Shown here piece by piece: positions 13,399 to 25,349 of a stretch of DNA of 64,000 nucleotides (position 1 is its first letter; every line of letters starts with the position of its first letter). The stretch lies in NCBI RefSeq assembly GCF_042186555.1, contig NC_133325.1, positions 293,466,609-293,530,608 on the forward strand, in the 5' to 3' direction. Under the pieces are notes generated by a model. It was not told the DNA's origin, did no database searches, and worked only from the letters and a program-made list of their open reading frames with translations. Origin of the DNA: Aquarana catesbeiana. Lineage: Eukaryota > Chordata > Amphibia > Anura > Ranidae. The translations under genes and the position numbers were made by a program.

Positions 13399-14016
13399 CA
13401 GTGGCGGCAAGCTAACGCCCCGTACCCCTGGGGGCAGATGGACGGGAAGGCCCTGATTGCACCCCGCAAGCACCCCCCCGTGGGAGACGGACGGAGGACA
13501 GGATGGCGTAGATCACTGCAAGCACCCAATCTCCCCTTCCCCCCTGCGGGAGACGGATGGCAGACAGAAAGGCAGCGACCACCACAAGCACCCCCCCGGC
13601 GTTAGATGTACGAGAATGCAGTGGTGATCCACCGCCTCCCCCAGTGGGAGACTGACTTCAACTTAGGTGGCAGGGAGAAGAAAGATCCAGACTGTTGCTT
13701 TTCCTTCAAGCTGAACAGAAAGTGTGTCCTGAGGTCTCAGGACCTGCTTCCTGATTGGCTGGGAGGAGAATCAGGAAAACAATAGCGAATTTGAATTTGC
13801 CATTGTCATACAACTGGGTAGGCTCAGGGCGCAGTGCTCTGCACCCTGAGACCACCCTTTTTTGAAGCCAATTAGAGCCTCAGGCTCTAATCCTGTGCTT
13901 CAAAAAACAAACCCTGTTGGAATCCAAGCAACCGGCGCCCTGCATGTAGATTAGGGGACGGGCGCATGGATTAGGGGGGTGGCGCCCCTGCACCCTGTAT
14001 GGACGGGCTGCCACTG
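13399..14016. mobile_element. hAT-type MITE with perfect 8-bp target-site duplication
   Basis: The element starts CAGTGGCGGC and ends GCTGCCACTG, giving CAGTGGC-type inverted ends. It is flanked by TGTGTTAC at 13391-13398 and again at 14017-14024, an exact 8-bp duplication as made by hAT transposases. The right half (for example gtaggctcagggcgcagtg) is shared with 22485-23016. It has no transposase, so it must have moved in trans. The 130-codon open frame 13213-13605 runs over the left boundary and is not a gene. Confidence 0.92.
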
Positions 14017-14683
14017 TGTGTTACTCTTATAGTTAAACTAACACATGGTCTGCAATACACAGTACTCTTTAAATGGATTATCCTGTAAATTAGTGAGCTG
14101 CATAATGGATATCCTTACTGATGGACTTTCTAAGGGTTGATTCGAGTACAACTTGCAATGTTTAATCAAGGGGGAAGGCCACCTTCAGGTACAACAATGG
14201 GCCTTTCCAATTACAGGAGGAGCTCATATTTGTACACAAAGATTTTCTTTTTTTGGGGGGAAAATCTCTGTGAGATCCAACACTGATTGTTTCCCTTCAC
14301 CATAACCGAGGACAGGGTAAAAGGTGTCTCTGACATGTTGGAATTCTTCTTGTAACCATAGGAAAGGGAAGTAATATTTTTATTGATTATTTTTATTTAT
14401 TTATTACAGGTATTTATATACCTGTTGAACCTGCAAATGTTTTGGTGAAAAAATATCCAAACCATGAATCTTGATAAATACACACACTGCTAAAGAATCA
14501 GTTATAAATCCAGACTTACCATGTAGTAAGGGGCTGGGGGTCAGCTCTAATCCTTGTAACCTTGCTATTCCCTATTGAATCAAATGTTTTGTTAGGGATG
14601 ACTTGTAGATAAGCAGAATAACTGCTCCTCCATGCTTCTTCTCCCATGAAAAATGTGTTTTATATTTAATAAAATGTTTTTAC

Positions 14684-15080
14684 ATGATGAGCCAAACATA
14701 TTTAGTTCGGTTTATGGACGGTTTGCTGAATATTACAGTTTGTGAGCCAAATTTGAACCTCATTAAAACCAATGGGAGCCGAATCTTACAAATCAGTAAT
14801 GGTTATGTTCTGGGCTAATAGGTAATATATTGTCAAAAAAAATGTACATTTCTTTTGATGGGAAGAAGCGCTTTTACAAATACTCAAAGTGAAAGATTAA
14901 CAATGCAAAATTCCCTTAAATAACATGCTGGAAACCCCACTGTGAAGTGGCGCATTGCATGACATATACAACCTACTACAACAAAACTGACATTTACAAG
15001 GAAAAAAATGCTGTTTAAATTGCAAGTAAATGACAGTTCCCAGCTGCTTCATTCTTTTTGTAATCAAAGCATCCAGAGAT
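14684..15080 (-). mobile_element. Relic of the GGGATGAGC-type ranid repeat
   Basis: The gatgagccaaa start and the internal phrases (tacaaatactcaaagtgaaag, aaatgacagttcccag) resemble the body of the element at 43364-46165, as I remember that family. Boundaries are indistinct and no inverted ends are visible. Confidence 0.4.
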
Positions 15081-16183
15081 TCTCTTTTATCTATACCAGA
15101 CCCTTATTCTAGAAGGAAACTTGTATAGATTTTAATGGGACACCCCACACAAATAAATAAAAAATATATAGTTGACAACTGAATGGGGGCATAGCCAACC
15201 ATGTATGTGAGCAGGCATGATTAAACGAACCCTGTCTTGGGATCCTGTAGACATCTTTCCTTACCCCCTTCTGACTTGGCACTCACACTGCCAGCACTAG
15301 CTGTAAGTCCCAGAGTCTCCCAGGCACCTCCAGACCATGGTCTTTATGCTCCACTCAACATGATAAAAAAAGAAAGGAAGGAATTGCGGATCCCATAATC
15401 CAAGATGGCACCTGTCCCTTTCCAACCCCTCTCCCTACTAGAGCCATGAGAGACAAAACAAGGGAAGCTACTGCTGCTCATTGTATGGAGTTCTTTGCTA
15501 GGCACCCTAGCCCACGAGACAGAATCTCTCCCTCCACCAATGCCAGCAAACTGCTCTCCCCCTCCCCTCTCACAACAGGTCAACAACCACATGAGGCCAA
15601 ATGGACTGTGTATAGAATGGACATTGTGAGTAGTACTGTTATACCTCCCAGAATACCCCAGGAACCCAAAGTTAAGTGCACTAGCTCTGAATCCACAAAT
15701 AGAGATGTTCTTTCTGCAGTTCTGCAGTGCAATGCCTCTATACACACTCTCACTGGGAAAGTCCAGGGGGGTAAAGAAAGACATCTCTCTGCTTCTCCCT
15801 GATTTGCAAAAAGTGTAGGATTGCACCTCAGTAATTGAGGGCCTTATGAGTGACATAAAATATGAAGTTAACCCTCCCCCCAATGACATGAATATGATAT
15901 GCACAAAATGGATGCTAAGACACAATAATGTTAGTATAGTAGGTCTTCCTGTGTGAGCCAAGGGTACTAACCCTTCTGAATAACATTGACTAGTAGAAAC
16001 ACTTAGCAAAGAACACCTCTCTCCCTTGTTTGCTATTGAATGTATACATAGAGTCCCCACCCACCCTCCACCCCCAGGAAACCCTCTGAAACCATTTCCT
16101 ATTCACCTACTAAATTACAGAGATAAAAAATATATACTTTGGATGGTCAGGGAACTGAAGAAACTGAAAGGAAATAAAGCCTT
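15081..16183. other. Anonymous sequence left of the Ngaro element
   Basis: Contains the longest non-repetitive open frame on the minus strand (15344-16060, 238 codons), but its translation shows no domain, no membrane pattern and no homology I recognise; an overlapping frame of 118 codons is open on the other strand. I treat both as chance. Confidence 0.5.
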
Positions 16184-16417
16184 CAGGGTCCTAGCCTTCA
16201 GCGGAACCCCCATGGGATGGCACAAAGGGCTGGGTATTTCTTTCCCCCTTCCAACCTCTCTTGCAGGTTGCTATTGGCAATTACAGCAGAGAATCTTCGT
16301 GGCAACAGGAGGTGGATTGGTCTAAATTGGTGGGCAGCTGCAGCCTATGCTTCCTGCTCTCATAAAAGCCAGCTTCTCCCACGCTGCTGCCACCTCAAAA
16401 GGACCGGACTGCGGCTC
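16184..16417 (+). repeat. Ngaro A1 repeat
   Basis: Nearly identical to 21067-21301, from cagggtcc(c)tagccttcagcg to the phrase gcggctc. Forms the 5' end and probable promoter/leader of the element; the Gag-like ATG at 16440 lies 23 bp downstream. Confidence 0.9.
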
Positions 16418-16439
16418 ACGGAAGACAGACACCTGCAAC

Positions 16440-17470
16440 ATGGAGGACCTCCTGTGTCGCCTCATAGAAAAAGTCGAAAGCTCAGGCGGGGAAGAATGGC
16501 TGAGGCGGTGCCAAGAAGAAGAGTCCTGCCCCCTCATACCCACTGCACAGATGCAAGTCAGCTCTGGTACAGGCAGGCAGCCTGGTAGAAAAAGGCTGAG
16601 GAGGATGCTGTTTCTCCTTCGCTCAACAATGTCTGTGCTCCCTCTGGCTTATTAGCAGCCTCTAGTGGTCATTCTAATGGCATGAATACTGGTGAGAATT
16701 GGTCTATGTCCAATATTAATGAATTAAGTTTGGTGGTTAATGCTCTTTCTAATATTTTAGCTGGTGTTAAAAAAAGCTCAAAGTCCTGAGGTATTTCATA
16801 ATAAAGTTTTAGGTGCTATTGGTGTTAATTTTGATATGTTTTAAGATAAAAGTTCAGGGGCACAGTTTTCTGGTGCTTGTGATAATTCTTTTAAAAATTT
16901 TGACTCTCAGAAATTTACAGGTCCTTTTTTGCCCCAGCAAGGAGTTATAAAACAAAAAATGCTAAATGTCAGGTCAATTTGTCAAGGGGAAGTTAACTGT
17001 TCATCTATTGGTATTAATTTACATGATTTAAGCTATCTTATTTGCCTGTCAGCTCTTCTACAATTCCATTACCTGTTCCCTTGCCTATTGCAAATGCTAT
17101 TGCTCCTGACACTTTGGTGGCTGAAACATGCCTTAAGGAGGCTCTTCCATGTGAGTTATCCCCCCTCAGTTTTCATTTAGCCCCTGCAGTAAAAGAAAAA
17201 ATTGGGAAGGGTAGTTTTGTGGATTTGCTGTCTTTATTGCCAGCATCTAAAGAATTTCTGGTTAAAACCGATAAAAAGGGGGAAGAAAGAACTGAGGAAG
17301 ATAGGAGGAGGGCCATACCAAAAACTTTTCAGAATTGGCTTCAAGCCTTCTGTATTTATGCTGCGGTTTTGGGTGAATGCTTTCTGGAAAAATACTCAGG
17401 CTTATTCCAGCATTTGGATATCGTAGCAGAGGCGTTTTGTCATTTTGGTGGTACAGCTTGGTACACATGA
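16440..17470 (+). pseudogene. Ngaro Gag-like ORF, frameshifted
   Basis: A candidate start at 16440 opens MEDLLCRLIEKVES, just after the A1 repeat, but that frame stops at 16655. The best-preserved stretch is 17042-17470 (142 residues in another frame), with a hydrophilic region rich in Lys and Glu followed by the phrase PKTFQNWLQAF near residue 100, which resembles capsid-like Gag segments of DIRS/Ngaro elements as I remember them. At least two frameshifts separate the pieces. The Gag role is inferred from position before RT and from this motif; no zinc knuckle is visible. Confidence 0.6.
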
Positions 17471-17742
17471 TGAAAATTTCACGCAAAAGCTGTCTGTTCT
17501 TTACGTTGGGGAGTTAAAGATGTGGGACTGTGGTTGAACCTGATGTGACCACAAAGACCCTTCGTTCCACAAAAGCCCAGCCTTATTTAAAATTAATTTT
17601 GCAAAGGTTTTTGCTTTGCATTCAATGAAGGCCAGTGTTGGTTCTTATCAAACTTCAGATACAAACATGAGTGTTCGTACTGTAGCAGGACACACCCAGC
17701 TGTTAGATACTTCACTTCTGGCGGGACACACCCAGCTGTTAG

Positions 17743-19100
17743 ATGCTTCACTTCACTTGCAAAACCGGGAATCAGGTATCAAAAGCCAAGCCACTGGTGA
17801 TGCTAGTAAAAATACTACTATGGCTCGATTGCTATCCAAACACCAGGATGGCGGATCTGTTGCGGAGAGGTTTCAGTGAGGGATTTTTGATTCCTTCCTT
17901 TAACGGTAAGGGTTGCTCACCTCTAAAATATTTGCATTCAGTCTTGCTTCACTCCAGTATTGTGGAAGATAAGATTAAAAAAGAAATTGAGGAGGGTAGG
18001 ATAGCCGGCCCTTTTTCTCCTTTAGGTCTAGTCCCAAAAAAGTAACCAGGGACTTTTCGTCTAATTCATCATCAATCCTATCCCCCAGATAGGTCCCTTA
18101 ATGATGAGGTTGGGGATGTTGAGGCATCTGTATCCTATACATCTTTTGATGAGGCTTTGATGTTATTGAGACGCTTTGGTAAATCAGCTCTCTTAGCCAA
18201 AGCTGACATAATCGGCTTTCAGCCTTCTTCCTGTACACCCTATGGGTTTCAGTTCTTTGGGTTTTCAGTTTAATGGCTCATTTTATTTCGGTAGGTGTAT
18301 GCCTATGGGGTTTTCATTGTCATGCTTCTACTTTGAAGCCTTTTCCACCTTTTTGCAATGGGTTCTTTCTGCAAATACATCATCGGGTGGGTCCCTGCAC
18401 TATTTAGATGATTTTCTTTTTGTTGGCTCCCCGAAGTCAAGTATCTGTTATAATACATAAGTCTGTTTCGTCGATATTTGCAAATCAATTGGGGTCCCGC
18501 TGGCACAAGAAAAGACAGTGTTCCCAACCACAGTTATTGAATTCCTTGGAATTGCTATTGATTTCTATAATATGGAATGAATAAATTGGCCTGTATGAAG
18601 TTCATAATCACTTCCTTCCTGTCTAGGCGTAAAGCTTTGTGGAAGGAAATTCAATCCCTTGTTGGTCTTTTCGCCTTTGCAGCGAGGGTGATACCAGTGG
18701 CTAGAATATTTTCTTGTTGATTGGTTCTGGCTACAAGGGGTATTAAAAACCCTTTTGTGCACGTTACTATTTCTAAACAAATTAAAGAAGACTGAAATAT
18801 TTGGATATTTTCTTCAGCAGTTTTAATAGTTCTACTATATGGCAGGAAGAATTGACTGACGACTTTAGCCAAAAATTTTTCACTGATTCCTCTGGCTCTA
18901 TAGGTTTTGGTGCATTTCTGCAAAGCCGCTGGTGTGCTACTGAATGGCATGAGACTTGGAGGACTTCAGAAATTCTACATAATTTAGTTTTACTGGAACT
19001 ATTTCCAGTGGCAGTTTCAGTGGTTATCTGGTGTGTCTCTGGCACACAGATAATAAGGGTGTATTATGTGCAATTAATCAGTTATCCTCTAGATCAGAAT
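17743..19100 (+). pseudogene. Ngaro reverse transcriptase-RNase H, broken
   Basis: The amino-terminal RT region reads in one frame to GPFSPLGLVPKK (ending 18045, then a stop), typical of the DIRS/Ngaro RT fingers. After the stop the same frame continues with RLIHHQSYP. A frame change follows, with CMPMGFSLSCFYFEAFSTF and then the catalytic YLDD box at 18401-18412. RNase H is visible as FFTDSSGSIGFGAFLQ, with the first catalytic Asp at 18885-18887. A spacer (18470-18800) contains more stops. The enzyme would copy element RNA into DNA; this copy cannot make it. Confidence 0.85.
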
Positions 19101-19271
19101 TAGTTGTTAAATTACTCCATTTTCTTGTGTTACATTGTATGAGATTTAATATATTTTTAAGGGCAATTTTTTTTTTCCTAGAGTTGAAAATAACATAGCG
19201 GATGCTTTATCCTGTTTCCAGTTTTGCAGGTTCCGAGAACTGGCTCCAGAGGCTGATCCAATCGTTTTACC

Positions 19272-20277
19272 TTGCCCAGATTTCCTCTGGGGCTTGATCT
19301 GGGATTGATCTCTGCCACCCTCAAGAATTCTGTTTCCGTCCAGACCTGGAAGGATTACATGAATTCCTGGTACAAATGGTCTTTTTTTTGTTCTAATATG
19401 TCTATCAATCCTTTGAAAGTAGATACGTATGTGGCATTATCTTTTGTGTTGTTTTTAATGCATTCTAGTTTCAGTCCGGCCTCAATACATAAAATACTAG
19501 CAGGAATATCCTTTTTCCTGAAATTTTTTGGTCTTCCTAGCCTAACATCCTTTTATCAAGTTCCACAGGTTCTTAAGGGTTTCAAGAAATCCCGCCCGAG
19601 TGTGGACACCAGACTTCCTATATCAATTGATTTATTGGGTAATCTCTTCTCAGTTCTTGAGGTTGTCTGTTTTTCTCCCTTTGAAGTTCTGCTGTTTCGA
19701 GCTGCCTTTATTTTAGCCTTTTTTGGAGCATTAAGACTGGGGGAAAGTTACCGCTCCAAATAAATCATCGTCCAGCTCTCTGTTATCTTCTCATGTCTCT
19801 TTTGATGTTAATTCTATTAAAATATACATCAGTAGATCTAAAACAGACTAACTTGGTCTGAGCAGACATATTACTTTATTCTGTTCTTCGAGTCTGGCTA
19901 TTTGTCCTGTTTCCAATGCATCTCGATATGTGTCGGTTAGGCCTCTGTGCCATGGTTCTTTTTTCATTCATGCCGATTTTTCCCCACTCACGAGGTTCCA
20001 GTTTTCGGCTATTCTTTCTTCATGCCTCAAGAAGTTAAATCTTTCTGGGTTCCACTTTACTTCCCATTCCTTTAGGATTGGTGCTGCCACAACTGCCAAT
20101 CATTTAGGTTTCTTCCCTGCTGATCTTAGAAGGGTGGGGCGTTGGTATAGTGATAGGTACAACTCTTATGTCCGTCCTAACCTGTTAATTAATTCATTCT
20201 GTTCTTTTTCTTTTTCTTTTTCAGGTTCGTCCAAGCGGATAGTTGGTCATTCATTTATTTATTGGGCCAAGAATTGA
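19272..20277 (+). pseudogene. Ngaro tyrosine recombinase, split by frameshift
   Basis: Two open segments. The first (19272-19763, 163 codons) has a helical SAM-like DNA-binding region and ends in FRAAFILAFFGALRLGE, where Arg155 is the first catalytic arginine. The second (19930-20277, 115 codons) carries HSFRIGAAT (His46 and Arg49, the H-x-x-R box), GRW (Trp72) and YNSYVRP, with Tyr80 the likely nucleophile. So the R-HxxR-W-Y set survives but lies in two frames, with stops in about 170 bp between. Tyrosine recombinases integrate the circular DNA copy of DIRS/Ngaro elements in place of a DDE integrase. This is the least decayed domain of the element. Confidence 0.88.
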
Positions 20278-20830
20278 GCTGAGTTCAGGACTTATTTGGC
20301 TAATTTAGGTTTGAACTCTAATATATTCCAGGTTCTTTGGTGGGTCATTAGAGGCCTCAGATGGAGGAATGTTAGAGACCAACTGATCTATTTGTCAAGT
20401 ATTTGGCCTCCCCCCGACGTTTTAATTATTCATGCCGGGGCTATTGATGTTGAAAAATTAAAGACATGAGAGCTTCTCTGCGAGATGAAAAAAAGACTTA
20501 TGTTATTTAAGCTATTATTTCCTCATGCTGTCTTGGCCTATTCAGAGATGATTCCTAGGCTCATATGGTTTCCACAGGGTAAATTTCACTACATCGATAA
20601 GATTCGGAGACGCCTGAATAGGACAGTACATAACTATTAAGTTTCCTCTGGTGGACTATCATATCGTCATGATGAACTTGAGGGGTTTTTGCCTGGTCTA
20701 TTTAGGCATGACCTGGTGCATCTGTCAGACATTGGCCTCGACATAATCAACATGGGTCTGCAAAACTTGATTGATTTAGCCATGGTGTTGGGGGGCCTCG
20801 GCCAGTCAGTTCCTCGCTGGTCTCGGCTAG

Positions 20831-21066
20831 TGGGGATTAGTCGTCCAGTTTATCTGGACGGAAATTGTGACTAATTTTGTTTATGGTTTATGGTTTAGCC
20901 AAAGACGGCTATATATTGGTTAAATAATTCTGCTTTTTTAATTGTAATTAAGGTTACCCTATAAATAGCACCATGGCCAAAATAAATTCAAATAAAGTGT
21001 TTAAAGTTAATTAATTACTATGTGCTGTGTGTTATTTGCTACTAACTCCTTTGTGCTATCCCATGA
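20831..21066 (+). repeat. Ngaro B1 repeat
   Basis: Matches B2 (21353-21581), from tggggattag/tggggcattag to ctatcccatga. It carries overlapping AATAAA-type signals (caaaataaattcaaataaag), a likely polyadenylation region. Confidence 0.9.
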
Positions 21067-21301
21067 CAGGGTCCCTAGCCTTCAGCGGGACCCTCATGGG
21101 ATGGCACAAAGGGCTGGGTATTTCTTTCCCCCTTCCCACCTCTCTAGCAGGTTGCTATTGGCAATTACAGCAGAGAATCTGTGTGGCAACAGGAGGTGGA
21201 TTGGTCTAAATTGGCGGGCAGCTGCAGCCCGTGCTTCCTGCCCTCATAAGAGCCTGCTGCTCCCGCGCTGCTGCCGCCTCAGAAGGACCAGACCGCGGCT
21301 C
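21067..21301 (+). repeat. Ngaro A2 repeat
   Basis: Second copy of A1, directly abutting B1. The B1-A2 junction brings the complementary phrases tttgtgctatcccatga and catgggatggcacaaag within about 25 bp of each other, forming a potential hairpin thought to act in circle-junction formation (family knowledge). Confidence 0.9.
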
Positions 21302-21352
21302 CCACCCACCCTCCCTTCTTATTATCCAAATCCTGTCATGGTGTCAATTTAC

Positions 21353-21581
21353 TGGGGCATTAGTCATCCAGTTTATCTGGACGGACATCGTGAATAATTT
21401 TGTTTATGGTTGATGGTTTAGCCAAAAATGGCTATATATTGGTTAAATAAATCTGCTTTTTTGATTCTAATTAAGGTTACCCCATAAAGAGCACCATGGC
21501 CAAAATAAATTCCAATAAAGTGTTCAAAGTTAATGTGTGCTGTGTGTTATTTGCTACTAACTCCTTTGTGCTATCCCATGA
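21353..21581 (+). repeat. Ngaro B2 repeat, right end of element
   Basis: Second copy of B1, separated from A2 by about 50 bp. The similarity stops at ctatcccatga (21581), which sets the right end of the element. Confidence 0.88.
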
Positions 21582-22476
21582 AGTACAACACAACTGAATT
21601 GGCTGGGCAGGGGTACAACACTGCTTGTTTGGCTTGGCTGAACACCATTTTAGTTTGGTCATTCTTCGAACTTCTGTACAAGTAAAATTTGAGGTGAATA
21701 TGGACAGATATATTAAATCTGCATGTAAAACAACACGCAAAGTGCTTGGGCTTTTCCATAAATAAACACATAAATAAAAAATCAAGCTATCCAACATATT
21801 CTTCAAAATATCTATTCCTGGATTCAATCACATTTTTATTTATGTTTATGCCAGTGTATGTAATGAGGATATTAGGCTAAAAATCAAATTTACAGGGCAT
21901 CAATGTGCAGCAAATATGTAAAGCCATAAGCAATTCACAATCAAAACAGTGAGCGACATCAGAGTGTATTTATACTGTGAATAAAATGAAGGGGGAAATC
22001 CAGTTGAAGTAGAAAAAAGACTTGATCATGGGAGCTTAATTTAGCAATTATGTTTATAAAAACCATAGAAATATTGGATGGGCATACAGTGGTGAATGAA
22101 CAAAAAAATCACTATAGTTAGTTATTATCTACTAAAGAGTCTGAAGGCCACGTCCTAATATGTAGGACATAGGGAAAGGGCACTTATACACAGGGTGATT
22201 TTTACTAGTGATACAACAGATTTGAGATGGGTATATTTAGAAAATGTTGATGAAAGTGCACGTGAGAGCATCAGAAGGACTTGTTTTTTTTTTGCTCACA
22301 GTTTTTTTCTTACATGCAGGAAACCTTATACAACCAGTAAACAATTGCTCCTTTTCTCTATAGAAAATGAGTTTTGCAGAGCCAAGTTTTACCCAAGTTA
22401 GTATAAAGTAACAGAAGATTGAGTGTAGCAGATTTTGACACCAGGAAATGTCATCATTCATATTTTCCTGTGTATT
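21582..22476. other. Anonymous sequence
   Basis: No recognisable gene or repeat family. AT-rich, with short domain-free open frames only. Confidence 0.5.
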
Positions 22477-22484
22477 GTGATACA

Positions 22485-23016
22485 CATCGGCGGCTGGTGC
22501 TCCAGCCGGGGGGGGGGGGAACAAACCACCCGAACACCCCCTGGCGGCAGCAATCAGATCACCCAGCCCCCTCCCCCCCGGTGGGTGGTACTCACGCAGT
22601 CGGTGGTGATGCAGAGCAGAGAGATCGCTTTGATGCTCCAATGATGACGGCCATCTTCCCTTCTGGATCTTCCTGTACATCCTCCCTGCCCCCGTGGAAC
22701 CAGCCAATATGATCACTTCTCCTCTCGGCCAATCGCCCTCCTCCCGCTTCCTGATTGGCCAGGAGGAGAATCAGTGTGAGAATAGCGAATATTCATTCGC
22801 TATTGTCACACAACTGGGTGGGCTCAGGGCGCAGTGCTCTGTGCCCTGAGCCCACCCTTTTTTGAAGCCAGTTAGAGCTTAGGCTCTAATCACGTGCTTC
22901 AAAAAAAAAAAAACCCATTGGAATTCATGTGTCTGGTGCCCCGGATGTAGATTAGGGCGTGGATGCATGGATAGGGGGGAGGAGCCCATGTGCCCCTTAT
23001 GGACGGGCCTCCACTG
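22485..23016. mobile_element. hAT-type MITE, same family as 13399-14016
   Basis: Starts CATCGGCGGC (a mutated CAGTGGCGGC) and ends GGCCTCCACTG. The flanks carry the exact 8-bp duplication GTGATACA at 22477-22484 and 23017-23024. The right half (gcagtgctctg, cacccttttttgaagcca, tgtagattaggg) matches the 13399 copy. No coding capacity. Confidence 0.92.
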
Positions 23017-23024
23017 GTGATACA

Positions 23025-23652
23025 TACTATGTTGGAATACTCCATAAAGAGCTGGTGTCTTAAGACAGGCAAAGAGAAATATGTAACCTCCTAATGAGCA
23101 GAAGGCATATGATATAATAAAGTTTAAGATAAAGTTTAACATAAACTTTAATCTTGAAGACTCTGTAGTAAATAAGAATAAAAATAATAATTCATTTTTT
23201 TGTAATATTAGGCTTGAGTATGAAATTCAGTTTTCACAGCTGCAAGATCAGTGCAAAATGTATCCCTCTGCTATTCTAACTACTGTTATGCAAAGGTTTT
23301 CAGTAGGATCATGTTAAAGTGAACCAGACTATACACGCTAATATTCTGAATAAGCAGTAAAAGCACTTTAAAATAAGCCATCATCCTCTGTATCTATAGG
23401 CATTGTGGGGAAATGTATTTTCTTGTTCACAACAAGGGCATTCAAATCTTAGTTTTTTTTCTATGAAGAACAGAATCTTGGCAGCGGGCAATCCTTTTAA
23501 TGTAAACACACAGCAGATGATTCGAAACCAAATGAAACCCAACTTTAAAGCCTCTGTTGTGATCTGTGAATATATTTGAAAACAAATGTCTTCAAATTGC
23601 AAGCAGCTATTGAAGTGAGTAAGGGCTTTCTTTTTGGCTGTTTTGCCATTTT
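23025..23652. other. Anonymous sequence
   Basis: No gene or repeat family recognised in this stretch. Confidence 0.5.
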
Positions 23653-24182
23653 TTAAAGCGGTAGAAAACTCACTACAACTAATCCACTAAAAGCATAACA
23701 GTAAAAATAAATGCACTTTTAAACACATGGGGTAATCCAAAGCATCATATTACTGTTCTTACAATTTCTGCAGTTTACTATTTTTGTAGACCATTCAGTC
23801 TAAAGCCACCACCATCTTTGTGGAGTCCTCTCGCTCCCTTCTCTACCCGATATTCTGCCCTTCTTGTACGTCAATACAATAATCTTGCACATGCACCGTA
23901 AGGTTAAACGAAGGAACTGGTGAATGCTCAGCAATCTCGCGACTTTACAATAAAATGACATGGAGTAATGCTGAAGGAGACACAGCACGTAGCTGAATTG
24001 ATTGATGGCACACTCAGTGTGCCATCAATCGGGATAGTAATGCGCATGTGCGAGTGACGTAATTGTAACAAGAGTGGGCGATATCTTCTAAACAGTGGAC
24101 CTGAAAGTACTTTCAAAAACACCCACTAATAAGTCTTTTTTTATGATGCTGAGTTCTTCTGGTGAGTTTATTACCACTTTAA
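23653..24182. mobile_element. TTAA MITE with internal palindrome
   Basis: Left end TTAAAGCGGTAGAAAACTCA and right end GAGTTTATTACCACTTTAA form an imperfect inverted repeat with TTAA tips. A perfect 14-bp stem (gattgatggcacac) with a 3-nt loop lies at 24000-24030. Its final TTAA (24179-24182) is also the first TTAA of the next element. Confidence 0.8.
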
Positions 24183-24609
24183 AGCGGAGCTCCACCCAAA
24201 AGTGGAACTTCGACTTTAAGCACTCCTCGCCCCGGTACTTTCCATCCCACTTCCTCCTTCCATCTTCTGGCTGCCTAGGCGACTCCTCCTCTCCCCCTAG
24301 GTGGGCCCTCCCTCTCTGAAATCTTCTGGGACACGTCACAGGTCCCAGAAGATATTAGGAGAGTGCAGTGCAACTCGTGCATGTGCAGTGCGTGCCCGGC
24401 TGTGAATCTGCAAGCTGTCACAGCTGGGTGCACACAGTTGCAATGATGACGACGCAGAGAGGAGATGGAGAGGAGCAAGGCTTCTGGCGGCTGCATCGCT
24501 GGACCGTGGGACAGGTGAGTGTCTGTTTATTAAAAGTCAGCAGCTACACTTTTTGTAGCTGCTGAGCTGACTTTTAATAAACTGAAAAACAAGTGGAACT
24601 CCGCTTTAG
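24179..24609. mobile_element. TTAA MITE sharing its target site with the previous one
   Basis: Begins TTAAAGCGGAGCTCCACC and ends GTGGAACTCCGCTTTA followed by GG (TTAA decayed to TTAG). A strong hairpin with one arm at 24525-24548 and the other at 24554-24582 lies near the right end. No protein coded. Confidence 0.8.
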
Positions 24610-25349
24610 GAATATACTAATAGTGTTATTGTTTGTAGTCTGGGTTTAATTGCACTTGAAGCTAGGTGCAGTTGCCTTTGCTTGTATAATGTGAAAATAT
24701 ATTTCATAATATATAACTGTAAGTTATGTTTTTGTGTCTGCCTAGTGTTCTGCTTTAACATCTAGAGTCTTGCTTTAATGGACAAAAATCTAAGAGGTTA
24801 AAATAGGAAACAGCTCCAATGTATATCCCTCAGCTTGTTGGACAAGTCATGTGTAAACTGTTCTGCTATTTCAGCTTTTAAATGCATCAACTTCTCTCTA
24901 TATACTTAAAGACCTCTGAATTTTACACTGGTATTCGATTTTCATACTAAAACACCATGAAGTTGTTATTGTACTACATGTGAATGATAAACGGAGAGGG
25001 CACTGCATCATCATGGCACTTAGCATTAACCATCAGAGCAATTTCTACTTTTTAGTAAGAGCTTGGTAGCAGAGAGCATCGCATCCTAGCAATTTCAGTC
25101 ACAAATACCACTAGATATAGCTAGGTTCATGCTGGAAAAAGAATTGATTGTGCCAACTGTCACTTTTCAAATTCACAGCATTTTTACACATTATTTACCA
25201 AAGGAAATAAAAGATACTTTCAAAATGACTCTGTGGCATGAAATAAACTTGGAATTATAGACAATGGCATTATAGATGCCACTATTGACATCTCTTTTTA
25301 AAAATCATAGTTGCCTGCCTGCCATGGTACCCTCTTGTCTTAACAATGT
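24610..25349. other. Anonymous sequence
   Basis: No gene or recognisable repeat seen. Confidence 0.5.

Larger units (their letters stand above)
16184..21581 (+). mobile_element. Ngaro/DIRS-type tyrosine-recombinase retrotransposon, near full length but decayed
   Basis: About 5.4 kb. Order: A1 repeat (16184-16417), Gag-like region, reverse transcriptase with YLDD box, RNase H, tyrosine recombinase, then B1 (20831-21066), A2 (21067-21301) and B2 (21353-21581). A1 matches A2 and B1 matches B2, the split direct repeats (A1-ORFs-B1-A2-B2) that define Ngaro elements. The B2 end (ctttgtgctatcccatga) is complementary to the near-start phrase catgggatggcacaaag of A1 and A2, so the tips can pair. No target duplication was found, as expected for recombinase-mediated integration. 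All ORFs carry frameshifts or stops, so this copy is dead. Which DIRS subgroup it belongs to needs a tree. Confidence 0.9.

Noticed and set aside
13213..13605. 130-codon frame
   Set aside because: Runs from anonymous sequence into a hAT MITE across its target duplication.
15344..16060. 238-codon open frame on the minus strand
   Set aside because: No recognisable domain, overlapped by another open frame on the plus strand, and crossed by no gene-like signals. Most likely chance.
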